This document shows positions 32,934 through 43,789 of a stretch of 64,000 bases of DNA, one piece after another. Position 1 is the stretch's first letter. The number at the start of each line of letters is the position of its first letter. The notes beneath the pieces were generated by a model. That model searched no databases and was not told where the DNA came from. It saw only the letters and a program-made list of their open reading frames with translations. Both the position numbers and the translations under genes were made by a program. The stretch comes from Halomonas sp. CUBES01 (GTDB taxonomy: Bacteria; Pseudomonadota; Gammaproteobacteria; Pseudomonadales; Halomonadaceae), in the NCBI RefSeq assembly GCF_020991005.1, contig NZ_JAJLLW010000004.1, positions 62,001 through 126,000 on the forward strand, written 5' to 3'.

Positions 32934-34511
32934 TCACTCCCACTCAATAGTAGCAGGCGGCTTGCTGCTCACATCATAGGTCACCCGCGACACCCCTTCC
33001 AACTCATTGATAATCCGGTTGGAAACCTTCTCCAGCAGCTCATAGGGCAGGTGCGCCCAGCGGGCGGTCATGAAGTCGATGGTTTCTACCGCGCGTAGCG
33101 CGATGACCCATTCGTAGCGGCGACCGTCGCCGACGACGCCTACGGATTTTACCGGCAGGAACACGGCGAACGCCTGGCTGGTTTTTTCGTACCAGCCGGA
33201 ATTGCGCAGCTCTTCGATGAAGATGGCGTCGGCTTCGCGGAGGATGTCGGCGTATTCTTTTTTGACTTCACCGAGGATACGCACGCCCAGGCCGGGGCCG
33301 GGGAACGGGTGGCGGTAGACCATGTCGTAGGGCAGACCGAGTTCCAGGCCGAGTTTGCGCACTTCGTCCTTGAACAGTTCGCGTAGCGGTTCAACCAGCT
33401 TGAGCTTCATGGTCTCCGGCAGGCCACCCACGTTGTGGTGGGATTTGATCACGTGGGCCTTGCCGGTCTTGCTGGCGGCGGATTCGATCACGTCCGGGTA
33501 GATGGTGCCCTGGGCGAGGAAGTCCACATCCTCGATTTTGCTGGCTTCGTCATCGAACACGTCGATAAAGGTGTTGCCGATGATCTTGCGCTTGATCTCG
33601 GGGTCGTTTTCGCCCTTCAGTTTGTCGAGGAACAGGTCTTCGGCATCCACACGGATGACCTTCACGCCCATGTGCTTGGCGAAGGTTTCCATCACCTGGT
33701 CGCCTTCTGCCTTGCGCAGCAGGCCGTTATCCACGAAGACGCAGGTCAACTGGGTACCAATCGCCTTGTGCAGCAGCGCGGCGACAACGGAGGAATCCAC
33801 ACCGCCGGAGAGACCCAGCAGCACGTGGCGGTCGCCGACTTGCTCGCGCACGCGCTGTACCTGGTCTTCGATGATCTGCGCGGGCGTCCACAGTTTTTCG
33901 GCCTGGCAGATATTCAGCACGAAGTGCTCAAGAATGCGCTGGCCTTGAAGAGTGTGGGTCACTTCCGGGTGGAACTGCACGCCGTAGAACTGCTTCTCTT
34001 CCCAGGCCATGGCGGCAATCGGGCAGCTAGGCGTGGAGGCGGTCACGGTGAACTGGGCGGGCGCTTTGGCGACCTTGTCGCCGTGGCTCATCCATACGTC
34101 CAGCAGCGCTTTGCCGGTCTCGTGGTCCACGTGGTCCTTGATGTCGTTGAACAGCGCGGTTTCTTCGTCCAGACGGATCTGGGCGTAGCCGAATTCGCGC
34201 TGGTTGGAGCCTTCTACCTTGCCGCCCAGCTGCTCGGCCATGGTCTGCATGCCGTAGCAGATGCCAAACACCGGCAGGCCCATGTCAAACACGCACTGCG
34301 GCGCACGCGGGGAATCCAGCTCGGTCACGGATTCCGGCCCACCGGCCATGATAATGCCGTTGGGGTTGTACTCGCGGATCTCTTCTTCGGTGATATCGAA
34401 GGCGCGAACTTCGGAATACACACCGATTTCGCGAACCCGGCGGGCGATCAACTGGGTGTACTGGGAGCCGAAGTCGAGAATCAGGATCTTGTGGGCGTGA
34501 ATGTCACTCAT
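32934..34511 (-). CDS. guaA: GMP synthase (glutamine-hydrolysing)
   Basis: A 525-residue cytoplasmic enzyme that turns XMP into GMP. The class I glutamine amidotransferase domain has the Cys in [12 protein letters not shown] and the His/Glu pair in [10 protein letters not shown]. The ATP pyrophosphatase domain has the P-loop [17 protein letters not shown], and the C-terminal dimer domain ends PPATIEWE. Full length. It is downstream of guaB (90 bases), with a terminator between, so it can be read from its own start or through the guaB hairpin. Confidence 0.98.
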   Translation of the reverse strand: MSDIHAHKILILDFGSQYTQLIARRVREIGVYSEVRAFDITEEEIREYNPNGIIMAGGPESVTELDSPRAPQCVFDMGLPVFGICYGMQTMAEQLGGKVEGSNQREFGYAQIRLDEETALFNDIKDHVDHETGKALLDVWMSHGDKVAKAPAQFTVTASTPSCPIAAMAWEEKQFYGVQFHPEVTHTLQGQRILEHFVLNICQAEKLWTPAQIIEDQVQRVREQVGDRHVLLGLSGGVDSSVVAALLHKAIGTQLTCVFVDNGLLRKAEGDQVMETFAKHMGVKVIRVDAEDLFLDKLKGENDPEIKRKIIGNTFIDVFDDEASKIEDVDFLAQGTIYPDVIESAASKTGKAHVIKSHHNVGGLPETMKLKLVEPLRELFKDEVRKLGLELGLPYDMVYRHPFPGPGLGVRILGEVKKEYADILREADAIFIEELRNSGWYEKTSQAFAVFLPVKSVGVVGDGRRYEWVIALRAVETIDFMTARWAHLPYELLEKVSNRIINELEGVSRVTYDVSSKPPATIEWE

Positions 34512-34550
34512 GGCGGTATCTCGTTAAGCGGGGCGGGGCCACGGTAAGGC

Positions 34551-34582
34551 CAAAAAGCAAGCGGCGAGCCATGCCCGCCGCT
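34551..34582 (-). terminator. Terminator or attenuator between guaB and guaA
   Basis: AGCGGCG (34560-34566) pairs with CGCCGCT (34576-34582); the minus strand continues TTGCTTTTTGG. It would reduce reading from guaB into guaA. Confidence 0.7.
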
Positions 34583-34600
34583 ATTGAACTAAAGCGCTGG

Positions 34601-36153
<1,553 letters not shown>

Positions 36154-36240
36154 TGCAGAGACGTCATTACGCTTATACCAATGGATAATGACGATTGATG
36201 GTAGCCTGATAGCCGACTCATTTACCGACCCAAGGGGTGC

Positions 36241-36834
36241 GTGTTGACCCAGAAAATCATTGTTTACAGCGATTACGTTTGCCCCTTCTGCCTGCTGGCC
36301 GAAGAGGTGCTTGCCGAGGCCACCGAAGGCCTGGACGTCGACATCCAATGGCGCCCGTTCGAGCTGCGCCCGGCGCCGGTGCCCACCTTGAAGGTCGAAG
36401 ACCCTTACCTGCCCAAAGTGTGGCGCGAGGCGGTCTACCCCATGGCCGAGAAACTCGGCGTGCCCATCAAGCTGCCCAATATTTCGCCACAGCCGCGCAC
36501 CGACAAGGCCTTTGAAGTCTTCGCCATGGCGGAAGACCACGGCGTCGGCCACGCCTATTCGATGGCCACCTTGAAAGCGTTCTTCCAGCAGGAGCGCGAT
36601 ATTGGCGACCCGAACGTGCTGGCTGATATTGCCGACTCCGTCGGGCTGGAGCGCCAGGCGGTGCTGGAAGCGCTGGAACAGGGCCATTACCGCGAACGCC
36701 ATCAGGCGGCACTGCGCCATGCGGTTGACGAAGCGCGCATCCAATCGGTGCCCACCTTGATCATTGACGGCGAAACGATCCAGGGCGTCCCCGACCCGGC
36801 GGCGTTGAAACACTTCCTCACCGAGCGCGCTTAA
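36241..36834 (+). CDS. DsbA-family oxidoreductase, FrnE/HCCA isomerase type
   Basis: The 197-residue protein has CPFC at residues 14-17 after VYSDYV, then the helical insert and thioredoxin-like end (SVPTLIIDG, with the cis-Pro) of the FrnE group. There is no signal peptide, so it acts in the cytoplasm, unlike periplasmic DsbA. The GTG at 36241 (or TTG 36244) follows AAGGGG. xseA starts 5 bases after its stop, so they share an operon. Confidence 0.88.
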   Translation: MLTQKIIVYSDYVCPFCLLAEEVLAEATEGLDVDIQWRPFELRPAPVPTLKVEDPYLPKVWREAVYPMAEKLGVPIKLPNISPQPRTDKAFEVFAMAEDHGVGHAYSMATLKAFFQQERDIGDPNVLADIADSVGLERQAVLEALEQGHYRERHQAALRHAVDEARIQSVPTLIIDGETIQGVPDPAALKHFLTERA

Positions 36835-36838
36835 CGTC

Positions 36839-38185
36839 ATGTCCTCTTCCACGCCTCAAGCGCTTTCCGTCAGCCAGCTCAACCAGCGCGCCAAGCAGAC
36901 CCTCGAGCGCGACGTGGGCGAGGTGTGGGTAGAGGGCGAGCTTTCCAACGTCTCGCGCCCAGCGTCCGGGCATGTTTACTTCACCTTGAAGGACGACCGG
37001 GCGCAGATTCGCTGCGCGCTGTTTCGTCAGCGGGCGCGGTTTGTGTCGGCGCCGATGCGCGATGGCGATCAGGTCAAGCTGCGCGGGCGGGTGTCGCTGT
37101 TCGAGCCCCGTGGCGATTACCAGCTGATTGCCGAGGCGGTTCAGGCCGCGGGGCTGGGCGAACTGCTGGCGGCGTTCGAACGCCTGAAAGCCCAGCTCGA
37201 CGGCGAAGGCGTGTTTGCCAACGCCCGCCCCCTGCCCTTTCCGCCGCGCAAGCTGTTGATTTTAAGCTCGGCGACGGGCGCGGCGATTCGTGACGTATTG
37301 GCGGTATTGGCCGCCCGCTGGCCGCTGGCGGATGTCACGCTGATTCCGGTGCCGGTACAGGGGGCCGAGGCGGCGCCTGCGATGATCTCGGCGCTGGCCC
37401 TGCTCAATCGTCAGGCGCGGCTGGACCCGGAACGCGATGCCATCCTGATCACCCGCGGCGGCGGCAGTCTGGAAGATTTGTGGGCGTTCAACAACGAGCA
37501 CCTGGCGCGGGCGATTTTTCACTCCCGGCTGCCGGTGATGTCGGCGGTGGGTCACGAGGTGGATATCACCCTGGCAGACTTTGCCGCCGACATGCGTGCG
37601 CCCACGCCTTCCGCCGCGGCCGAGCGCCTGGTGCCGGACCAGCACACCCTCAAGCGCCAGCTTGAGCACCATGAAAACCGATTGATGCGGGCCATGCAGG
37701 CGCGCCTGGAGCGGGACAGTCAGCGGTTGGATACCCTGCGCGCCAAACTGCGCCATCCCGGCGAGCAGCTCAATCGTCAGCGCCAGTATTTAACCGCGCT
37801 GCACCAACGCTTGAGCCGCGCCATGCAGCAAACGCTCACCCAGCAGAAAGCGCAGGTATCGCAATTGAGCAGGCGCCTGGCCAGCCAGGATATGGCACGC
37901 TTACACCGCGTGGAAAGCGAGCGGGTCAGTCAGCTTCAGCGCCGCTTGAGCGCGGCCATGCAGCGCCAGCTGGAAAGCCGACAGGCGCGGTTAACCAGCG
38001 CCGCCCGAGAGTTGAATGCCATCAGCCCGCTCGCGGTATTGGGCCGGGGCTACGCCATCGCCCAGGACGAGCAGGGGCAGATCGTGCGCAGCGCGGAAGA
38101 AACGACGCCCGGGCAGAAGCTCAAGCTACAGCTAGGCGAAGGTCGCTTGAGCGTGGAAGTAAAACGGCGCTACAAAAATACTTAA
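36839..38185 (+). CDS. xseA: Exodeoxyribonuclease VII large subunit
   Basis: A 448-residue protein with the N-terminal OB-fold (VEGELSNVSRPASGHVYFTLKD), the catalytic middle (ARWPLADVTLIPVPVQG, ITRGGGSLEDLWAFN, GHEVDITLADFAAD), a long coiled coil (about 270-385) and the C-terminal GRGYAI. With XseB it degrades single-stranded DNA from both ends in mismatch repair. No xseB is next to it in this window. Confidence 0.97.
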   Translation: MSSSTPQALSVSQLNQRAKQTLERDVGEVWVEGELSNVSRPASGHVYFTLKDDRAQIRCALFRQRARFVSAPMRDGDQVKLRGRVSLFEPRGDYQLIAEAVQAAGLGELLAAFERLKAQLDGEGVFANARPLPFPPRKLLILSSATGAAIRDVLAVLAARWPLADVTLIPVPVQGAEAAPAMISALALLNRQARLDPERDAILITRGGGSLEDLWAFNNEHLARAIFHSRLPVMSAVGHEVDITLADFAADMRAPTPSAAAERLVPDQHTLKRQLEHHENRLMRAMQARLERDSQRLDTLRAKLRHPGEQLNRQRQYLTALHQRLSRAMQQTLTQQKAQVSQLSRRLASQDMARLHRVESERVSQLQRRLSAAMQRQLESRQARLTSAARELNAISPLAVLGRGYAIAQDEQGQIVRSAEETTPGQKLKLQLGEGRLSVEVKRRYKNT

Positions 38186-38186
38186 A

Positions 38187-38300
38187 ATTCCCGATCGGTA
38201 ATATTTCTATTCTTAACGACATCTACTGGCCAAAAGTTACCGATCGGTAAAAATAAAAGGCAATCAAGCATTATTTTGTCTATCATTACCGTACGGTAAT
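38187..38300. promoter_or_regulatory. Three palindromic operators upstream of hipB-2
   Basis: A near-palindrome TTCCCGATCGGTAA (38187-38200), the perfect TTACCGATCGGTAA (38237-38250) and the perfect ATTACCGTACGGTAAT (38285-38300) share the core TACCG-CGGTA. Their spacing is about 50 bases, and the last ends 17 bases before the hipB-2 start. This is the expected architecture for cooperative HipB binding. Confidence 0.75.
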
Positions 38301-38317
38301 TTTATAGGCCATGGGCG

Positions 38318-38572
38318 ATGACATCGTTTGACGACAAGACAACGCGTATTCGTACAAGCGCAGAGCTTGGAAAGCTGGTCAAGCAGGTACGCCAAGACCA
38401 ATCGCTGCTTCAGAGCGATATTGCGGGGCTTGCGGGCACGGGAAATCGCTTCATTGTCGACCTGGAACGCGGCAAACCCACGCTACAGCTCCAGAAAGTG
38501 CTTGATACACTCGACCTGATGGGGCTTGAGGTAATCATTCAGCGTAAGGGTCAATCTAATGGGCACTCATAA
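38318..38572 (+). CDS. hipB: HipB-type HTH antitoxin (system 2)
   Basis: An 84-residue XRE protein: helices around LGKLVKQVRQDQSLLQSDIAGLAG and the NRFIVDLERGKPTLQLQKVLDTL segment typical of HipB. It should bind the palindromes just upstream and the toxin. Its stop overlaps the hipA-2 start by 14 bases, as in system 1. Confidence 0.9.
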   Translation: MTSFDDKTTRIRTSAELGKLVKQVRQDQSLLQSDIAGLAGTGNRFIVDLERGKPTLQLQKVLDTLDLMGLEVIIQRKGQSNGHS

Positions 38573-39821
38573 TGAAGCACTGGATCTTTATTGGGGTGAG
38601 CAGCATGTAGGGCGGCTTTACGACACCCAACCGCTGAGTTTCACTTATCGCAAAGAGTGGTTAGAGCAAGCTGACGTTTCCAGCCTTTCTCCTCACTTGC
38701 CGATAACGCAACAGACTCATCAGGGTGACGACGTACTAGCTTACTTTGAAAATCTGCTGCCAGAGGGCGAGCTGCGTCGCTACACCGAGCTAAGCCACCA
38801 TACCACCACGATATTTGGGCTTTTGAAATCCGTTGGCGGCGATACGGCCAGCGGCTACCTGCTGCTTCCCCAGGGAGAAACCCCGCAGCCCGCCCGCTAT
38901 CGAGAAACGACCTGGCAGGCTATCAAGACGTTTCTCGATGACGACACGCAGGGAGCGCTATCCGGCCAGCTTGTGCACAACGCTCGCATATCGTTGGCGG
39001 GCGCTCAAAATAAACTTCTACTGATGATAGGCAACGATGGTCGACCCGCCATTCCTGAAGGCTCAGCCCCTTCCAGCCATCTGCTAAAACCCGACATAAG
39101 AGGCTTAAAAGGCGTTTGGTGTTCTGCGCTTAATGAAACGCTGTGTATGCAGCTGGCCGCCGCGTTGTCATTGAATGTGGCTGAAACGTCTTTTCAGCCT
39201 GAGACACGCGCGTGCTTGATCAAGCGTTACGACCGCGTCCCCGATGAGCACGGTAATTTAAAGCGCTACCATCAGTTGGACTTCTGCCAGTTGGCAGGTA
39301 CGACCTCTACACTCAAGTACGAAAACGATGGCGGCCCCAGCTTGGTCCAGTGCCGCCAATTGCTGCAGCGTACTGGCGCCCCGGCCAAAGACTTGCAGCG
39401 ATTCATTCGATGGTTTTTTTACAACCTTCTTATCGGCAACAACGATAGCCACGCCAAAAACCTTTCATTACTGCAAACGCCCCAGGGCGTTCAGTTGGCT
39501 CCGTTTTATGATCTCATGTCGACGACAATTTACAGCGGCCTATCCAGACGTTTTGCGTTTCAGGTAGGCGGTACCGACCATCCCGGCAGTATTGAGCAAG
39601 CGCATTTGGCATCATTGGCGAAGGCACTGGGATTCAAGCCTGCTTATTTCATCCGGCAGGGCGTGGAGCTCGCCGAGGCGTTGCTCACCTGTCTGCCTGA
39701 TGTGGCAGAGCCGCTACAGGCAGACGCCAAGCCTGGCACCGAGCAGGTGTTACTCGAACGGTTATGCCAACGTATTACCCGCAACTGCCATAAGATGCCA
39801 AAACGTTGGCAGGCCAGCTAA
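38559..39821 (+). CDS. hipA: HipA-family kinase toxin (system 2)
   Basis: A 420-residue protein of the canonical HipA type, more similar to E. coli HipA in style than system 1. SLAGAQNK (145-152) is the ATP loop with the conserved Gly-Ala-Gln, GNNDSHAKN (293-301) the catalytic loop and PFYDLMST (316-323) the metal-binding Asp. The autophosphorylated Ser loop is expected near SLAG. All key residues are present. It is co-transcribed with hipB-2. Confidence 0.92.
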   Translation: MGTHNEALDLYWGEQHVGRLYDTQPLSFTYRKEWLEQADVSSLSPHLPITQQTHQGDDVLAYFENLLPEGELRRYTELSHHTTTIFGLLKSVGGDTASGYLLLPQGETPQPARYRETTWQAIKTFLDDDTQGALSGQLVHNARISLAGAQNKLLLMIGNDGRPAIPEGSAPSSHLLKPDIRGLKGVWCSALNETLCMQLAAALSLNVAETSFQPETRACLIKRYDRVPDEHGNLKRYHQLDFCQLAGTTSTLKYENDGGPSLVQCRQLLQRTGAPAKDLQRFIRWFFYNLLIGNNDSHAKNLSLLQTPQGVQLAPFYDLMSTTIYSGLSRRFAFQVGGTDHPGSIEQAHLASLAKALGFKPAYFIRQGVELAEALLTCLPDVAEPLQADAKPGTEQVLLERLCQRITRNCHKMPKRWQAS

Positions 39822-39858
39822 GTGTGGGAGTAAAACGGCGCTGCAGTAAGTAGCGCCG

Positions 39859-40023
39859 CTAATGCTTGGTTGACGGGGTCAACGTCGCTGATTTCTTGCC
39901 CTTGTCCGGTTTCTGGGGCGAATCATCGGATTCTGGGTTCACGCGATGCGTGTCGGACATCGGGTTGGCTTCGTCGTGGTGGTCGCCTTGACGGCCACTA
40001 TCACATCGTTTTTCAGCTTCCAC
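39859..40023 (-). CDS. Possible small hydrophilic protein (54 aa, GTG start)
   Basis: A minus-strand frame from GTG 40021-40023 (AGGT upstream) to TAG 39859-39861 codes a charged, Lys/Asp/Pro-rich peptide without hydrophobic parts (ends KHKK-free, PSTKH). An internal ATG at 39960 would give 33 residues. It is divergent from the SDR gene. No family is recognised; it could be spurious. Confidence 0.35.
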   Translation of the reverse strand: MEAEKRCDSGRQGDHHDEANPMSDTHRVNPESDDSPQKPDKGKKSATLTPSTKH

Positions 40024-40152
40024 TTAATACCTGAATGGTCGGGTTTGCCCATGTTGGCAACCTGGGTCTACATTGAAACGGGTGCCCAAGGAGGCTGGCA
40101 CCTGCTGCATCTTACTTTTTTGATTTTTGTGCCAACAAAGGAGTGACCGCAC

Positions 40153-41007
40153 ATGAGCGATCAGCAACAACCCCCTCAGCATCAAGCCAAACAGCCGGGC
40201 GACGAACACGACATGCACCCGGAACCCGAGTTTATTCGTGAAAGCTATAAAGGAGCCGACAAGCTGCTGGATAAAGTGGCGATTATTACCGGCGGCGACA
40301 GCGGTATTGGCCGTGCAGTGGCAGTGCACTATGCACGTGAAGGCGCTGACAGCGTGATCGTGCATTTGAAGGAAACACAAGATGCCAAAGAAACCCAACG
40401 ACTGGTTGAGGCTGAAGGCCGTCGCTGCCTGGTTGTGAAAGGCGACGTAGGAGCTCCCAGCTTCTGCCGTGAGATTGTGAAGCGCGCACTGAAGGAGTTC
40501 GGCAAACTCAATATCGTCGTCAATAACGCGGCTGAGCAGTACGACTGGCGCGACATTACCGACATCCCCGACGACCAGTTGCAGCGTACCTTTCAAACTA
40601 ACCTGTTTAGCCACTTTTATATGACCAAGGCCGCGCTACCCCACCTGAGCGAGGGCGATACGATTATCGCCACCTCGTCGATCAACGCCTTCAAGGGCAA
40701 CGACACGCTGATCGACTACACCGCCACCAAGGGGGCGATTCAGGGCCTGGTGCGCTCGCTCGCCATGTCGCTGATGGACCGCGGCATTCGGGTCAACGCC
40801 GTTGCCCCTGGGCCGGTATGGACGCCGCTGATTCCCGCCAGCTTCGACGACGAAAAAGTCGCCTCGTTTGGCGGTCAGGTGCCGATGAAACGCGCGGGCC
40901 AGCCCAGCGAAATGGGGCCCGCCTACGTGTACCTCGCCAGCGAGGAATCGTCCTACATGACGGGGCAAACGATGCACCTGAACGGCGGTGTGATCCTCAA
41001 CACCTAA
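40153..41007 (+). CDS. SDR-family oxidoreductase (YghA-like)
   Basis: The 284-residue protein has the classical short-chain dehydrogenase pattern: GGDSGIGRAVAVHYA (cofactor), NNAAEQ and the Ser-Tyr-Lys set in SSINAFKG...YTATKG. The longer N-terminus before the Rossmann fold (about 40 residues, His/Pro-rich) is typical of the YghA/glucose dehydrogenase-like group found in stress loci. Substrate is unknown. A GGAG site precedes the ATG. It is convergent with argA, overlapping by 4 bases. Confidence 0.9.
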   Translation: MSDQQQPPQHQAKQPGDEHDMHPEPEFIRESYKGADKLLDKVAIITGGDSGIGRAVAVHYAREGADSVIVHLKETQDAKETQRLVEAEGRRCLVVKGDVGAPSFCREIVKRALKEFGKLNIVVNNAAEQYDWRDITDIPDDQLQRTFQTNLFSHFYMTKAALPHLSEGDTIIATSSINAFKGNDTLIDYTATKGAIQGLVRSLAMSLMDRGIRVNAVAPGPVWTPLIPASFDDEKVASFGGQVPMKRAGQPSEMGPAYVYLASEESSYMTGQTMHLNGGVILNT

Positions 41008-42320
41008 CCCACCAGCGTTTTAACCAGCACCTTGGATTTGCGCGCGTGGTTGTAGGTTTCGCGCTTCAGCGTCGGCAGCTCTTCCAGGCTGGCGGCGCGA
41101 AAGCCCCGCTCCACAAACCAGTGCGCCGTATGGGTGGTCAGCACAAACATCTCCTGCACTGCGCGCTGGCGGGCACGGCGCTCCAGCGCCTCGACCAGGC
41201 GCTCACCGCGTTCGCCACCGCGGTAATTGGTATGCACGGCCACGCAGGCCAGCTCGGCAACACCCGCATCCGGGAAGACATGCAGGGCCGCGCAACCGAT
41301 CACCATGCCGTCGCGCTCGATGACCATGTAGTCATCGATTTCATGCTCCAGCCGCTCGCGGGAGCGCGCCACCAGCATGCCTCTGTTTTCCAGCGGCTCC
41401 AGCAGCTCCAACAGGCCCGCCACATCGTTGAGCGTGGCCGGGCGCAGCTGTTCGTAGCGGTGCTGGGTGATCATTGTGCCCACACCGTCGCGGGTAAACA
41501 GCTCGCCTAGCAGGGCGTCGTGGTTATGCCAGGACAACAGATGGGTGCGGGCCACGCCTTCCCGCGCGGCGGTACAGGCGGCATTGAGATGTCGCGCCAG
41601 CTCGCTGCCGGGCTCGGCGTGCTGCAGGCGGGGTTCGGCGTCGGCGGGCGACAGCTGGCGCAGCAGCGCGCCCTGCTCGTCTTCCAGACCTTCGGACTCG
41701 CCCAGCAAAATCAGCTTGTCGGCCTTGAGCGCCACCGCGGCATGTTGGGCCACGTCGGAGGCATCCAGGTCGAACACCTCGCCAGTGCTGGAAAAGCCCA
41801 GCGGGGGCAGCAACACCAGCGACCCCTTGTCCAGCAGGCCTTGAATGGCATCCGCACGCACCCGGCGCACTTCGCCGCTGTGGTCGAAGTCGACCCCCTC
41901 ACGCACGCCCAGCGGCTTGGCGGTCACCAGGTTGCCGGAAATCACGCTGAGCTCCACGCCGTGCAGCGGCGTACTGGGCAAGCCCAGCGACAGCCGGGCC
42001 TCCAACCACAACCGCAAGTGGGCGGCCACCTGTTCGACGTGCGCCATGACCGCACGGTCGGCCACCCAGCGGCCGTTGAGGCGAGTGGGCTCGACCCCCG
42101 CCGCGCTCAGCGCCTCGTGCACCTGGGGACGAATGCCGAAGACCACTACCAGGCGCACGCCCAGCGTGTGCAGCAGCGCCAGGTCCTGGATCAGCTGCTC
42201 CCCTCGGCCCGAGGCCATTGCCTCACCTTCGATCAGGATGACAAAGGTTCGGCCCCGGTGCGCATTGATATAGGGGGACGCGTTACGAAACCAGTCAACA
42301 AAGGGGAAGCGTGTATCCAA
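41004..42320 (-). CDS. argA: N-acetylglutamate synthase
   Basis: The 438-residue protein joins an N-terminal amino-acid-kinase-like domain (FVDWFRNASPYINAHRG, ILIEGEAM) that binds arginine for feedback control, and a C-terminal GNAT acetyltransferase domain (about 290-438: GCAALHVFPDAGVAELACVAVHTNYRGGERG). It makes N-acetylglutamate, the first step of arginine synthesis. Length and layout are as in E. coli ArgA (443). Confidence 0.96.
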   Translation of the reverse strand: MDTRFPFVDWFRNASPYINAHRGRTFVILIEGEAMASGRGEQLIQDLALLHTLGVRLVVVFGIRPQVHEALSAAGVEPTRLNGRWVADRAVMAHVEQVAAHLRLWLEARLSLGLPSTPLHGVELSVISGNLVTAKPLGVREGVDFDHSGEVRRVRADAIQGLLDKGSLVLLPPLGFSSTGEVFDLDASDVAQHAAVALKADKLILLGESEGLEDEQGALLRQLSPADAEPRLQHAEPGSELARHLNAACTAAREGVARTHLLSWHNHDALLGELFTRDGVGTMITQHRYEQLRPATLNDVAGLLELLEPLENRGMLVARSRERLEHEIDDYMVIERDGMVIGCAALHVFPDAGVAELACVAVHTNYRGGERGERLVEALERRARQRAVQEMFVLTTHTAHWFVERGFRAASLEELPTLKRETYNHARKSKVLVKTLVG

Positions 42321-42379
42321 GGGCCGCTCTCCGGCAGCAGGTGAATGAGTTCATCAGGAACTACTTTACCAGAGCGCAA

Positions 42380-42476
42380 AAAAAGGCGGCACCTTCTGAG
42401 CCAGATCTGCCTGTGAAAAGACACATTTAGCCAGAAAGTGCCGCCACTGCGTCAGCCGGTCTCGTATCGGCTGACG
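42380..42476 (-). terminator. Double hairpin terminator after pit
   Basis: The first hairpin pairs CGTCAGCCG (42450-42458) with CGGCTGACG (42468-42476). The second pairs GGCGGCAC-type arms 42385-42398 and 42432-42445 (one G-U) and is followed on the minus strand by a run of seven T. Both lie just after the pit stop, 20-110 bases away. Confidence 0.8.
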
Positions 42477-42495
42477 CGGCAGGGATGGTTTGCGC

Positions 42496-43761
42496 CTAGC
42501 CGAACATGCCCTTGAACATGAAGAAGAACAGAATCGCCAGCCCCGCACCCGCCGGCAGCGTGATCAGCCACGACATGGCGATGGTGCCAATCACCCGCAG
42601 GTTGAGCGCGGTCATGCCACGCGCCAGACCAACCCCAAGCACAGCGCCCACCAGGGTGTGCGTGGTCGAAATCGGCAGGCCGGTGCCCGATGCCAGCACG
42701 ACGGTAGTCGCGGCGGCCAGAGTAGCCGCAAAGCCACGGCTGGGCGTCAGTTCGGTAATGCCGGTACCCACGGTGGCAATCACTTTATGACCGTAGGTGA
42801 TCAAGCCGACCACGATACCGCCACCGCCTAGCACCAGTACCCACCAGGGAACCAGCGCCGAGCCGCCAATCTCACCACCGGTCTGCACCACGCTGATCAC
42901 CGCCGCCAGCGGCCCCACCGCGTTGGCCACGTCGTTAGAGCCGTGCGCAAAGGCCATGGCGCAGGCGGTAAAGATCATCAACACACCAAAAGCGCGCTCC
43001 ACGTTGGCATAGCCAAAGTGATCATCGCTGCTTTCTACGTACTTCACACGGCGTTCCATCAAGACACCGACACCGGCGAGTAACCCGCCCAGGATCAGCG
43101 AGATCACCAGGCTCTGGCCAAATGAAAGATTCAGGCCAACGTGTTTCAGGCCCTTGGTCATGGTGACCATGGCCACGACAAAGCCGACCAGGAAAACGTA
43201 CGCGGGCAGGTAGCGTTTGGCGGCGGCCAGCGGGTCGCGGTCTTCAAAGACCAGATGATGCACCGACTTGAACAGCACAAAACCCGCCGTACCGGCCAAT
43301 AGCGGCGACACCAGCCAGCTCGCGGCGATGTTGCCAACCGCTCCCCAATCGACGGCCTCGGCCCCCAGGCCTGCCACCGCAAAGCCGACAATCGCGCCCA
43401 CAATCGAGTGAGTGGTCGAAACCGGCCACCCCTTCATCGAGGCAACCAACAGCCAGGTGGCCGCTGCCAGCAGCGCCGACAACATGCCGTACACCAGCAG
43501 TTGTGGTTCCTCCTGCAGCAGCTCGGGGTCGATAATGCCTTTGCGGATGGTATTGGTGACTTCGCCACCGGCAAGCCAGGCGCCTAGAAATTCGAACACC
43601 ACGGCGATGAGGATAGCCTGCTTGATGGTGATGGCTTTTGAGCCCACCGACGTCCCCATGGCGTTGGCGACATCGTTGGCCCCCACGCCCCAGGCCATGA
43701 AAAAGCCGAAAAGACAGGCCAGGATGATAAAAATATCACCGTACTGAGCAATGATCTGCAT
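42496..43761 (-). CDS. pit: PiT-family inorganic phosphate transporter
   Basis: A 421-residue, about ten-helix membrane protein with the two duplicated PiT signatures GANDVANAMGTSVGSK and AHGSNDVANAVGPLAAV, plus WPVSTTHSIVGA and LPISTTHTLVGA. It takes up phosphate (as metal phosphate) with protons. A DUF47 gene precedes it by 28 bases on the same strand, the usual PiT/DUF47 pairing. Confidence 0.96.
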   Translation of the reverse strand: MQIIAQYGDIFIILACLFGFFMAWGVGANDVANAMGTSVGSKAITIKQAILIAVVFEFLGAWLAGGEVTNTIRKGIIDPELLQEEPQLLVYGMLSALLAAATWLLVASMKGWPVSTTHSIVGAIVGFAVAGLGAEAVDWGAVGNIAASWLVSPLLAGTAGFVLFKSVHHLVFEDRDPLAAAKRYLPAYVFLVGFVVAMVTMTKGLKHVGLNLSFGQSLVISLILGGLLAGVGVLMERRVKYVESSDDHFGYANVERAFGVLMIFTACAMAFAHGSNDVANAVGPLAAVISVVQTGGEIGGSALVPWWVLVLGGGGIVVGLITYGHKVIATVGTGITELTPSRGFAATLAAATTVVLASGTGLPISTTHTLVGAVLGVGLARGMTALNLRVIGTIAMSWLITLPAGAGLAILFFFMFKGMFG

Positions 43762-43789
43762 AACGCTTCCCTTGTGTGGGGATCGGGTA

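Noticed and set aside
33435..34547. 370-codon frame antisense to guaA
   Set aside because: It is the mirror of a highly conserved gene with high GC; long open antisense frames are common in such DNA and the protein has no recognisable features.
39946..40146. 66-codon plus-strand frame before the SDR gene
   Set aside because: No Shine-Dalgarno and unlike a real membrane protein; the opposite strand frame is somewhat better.
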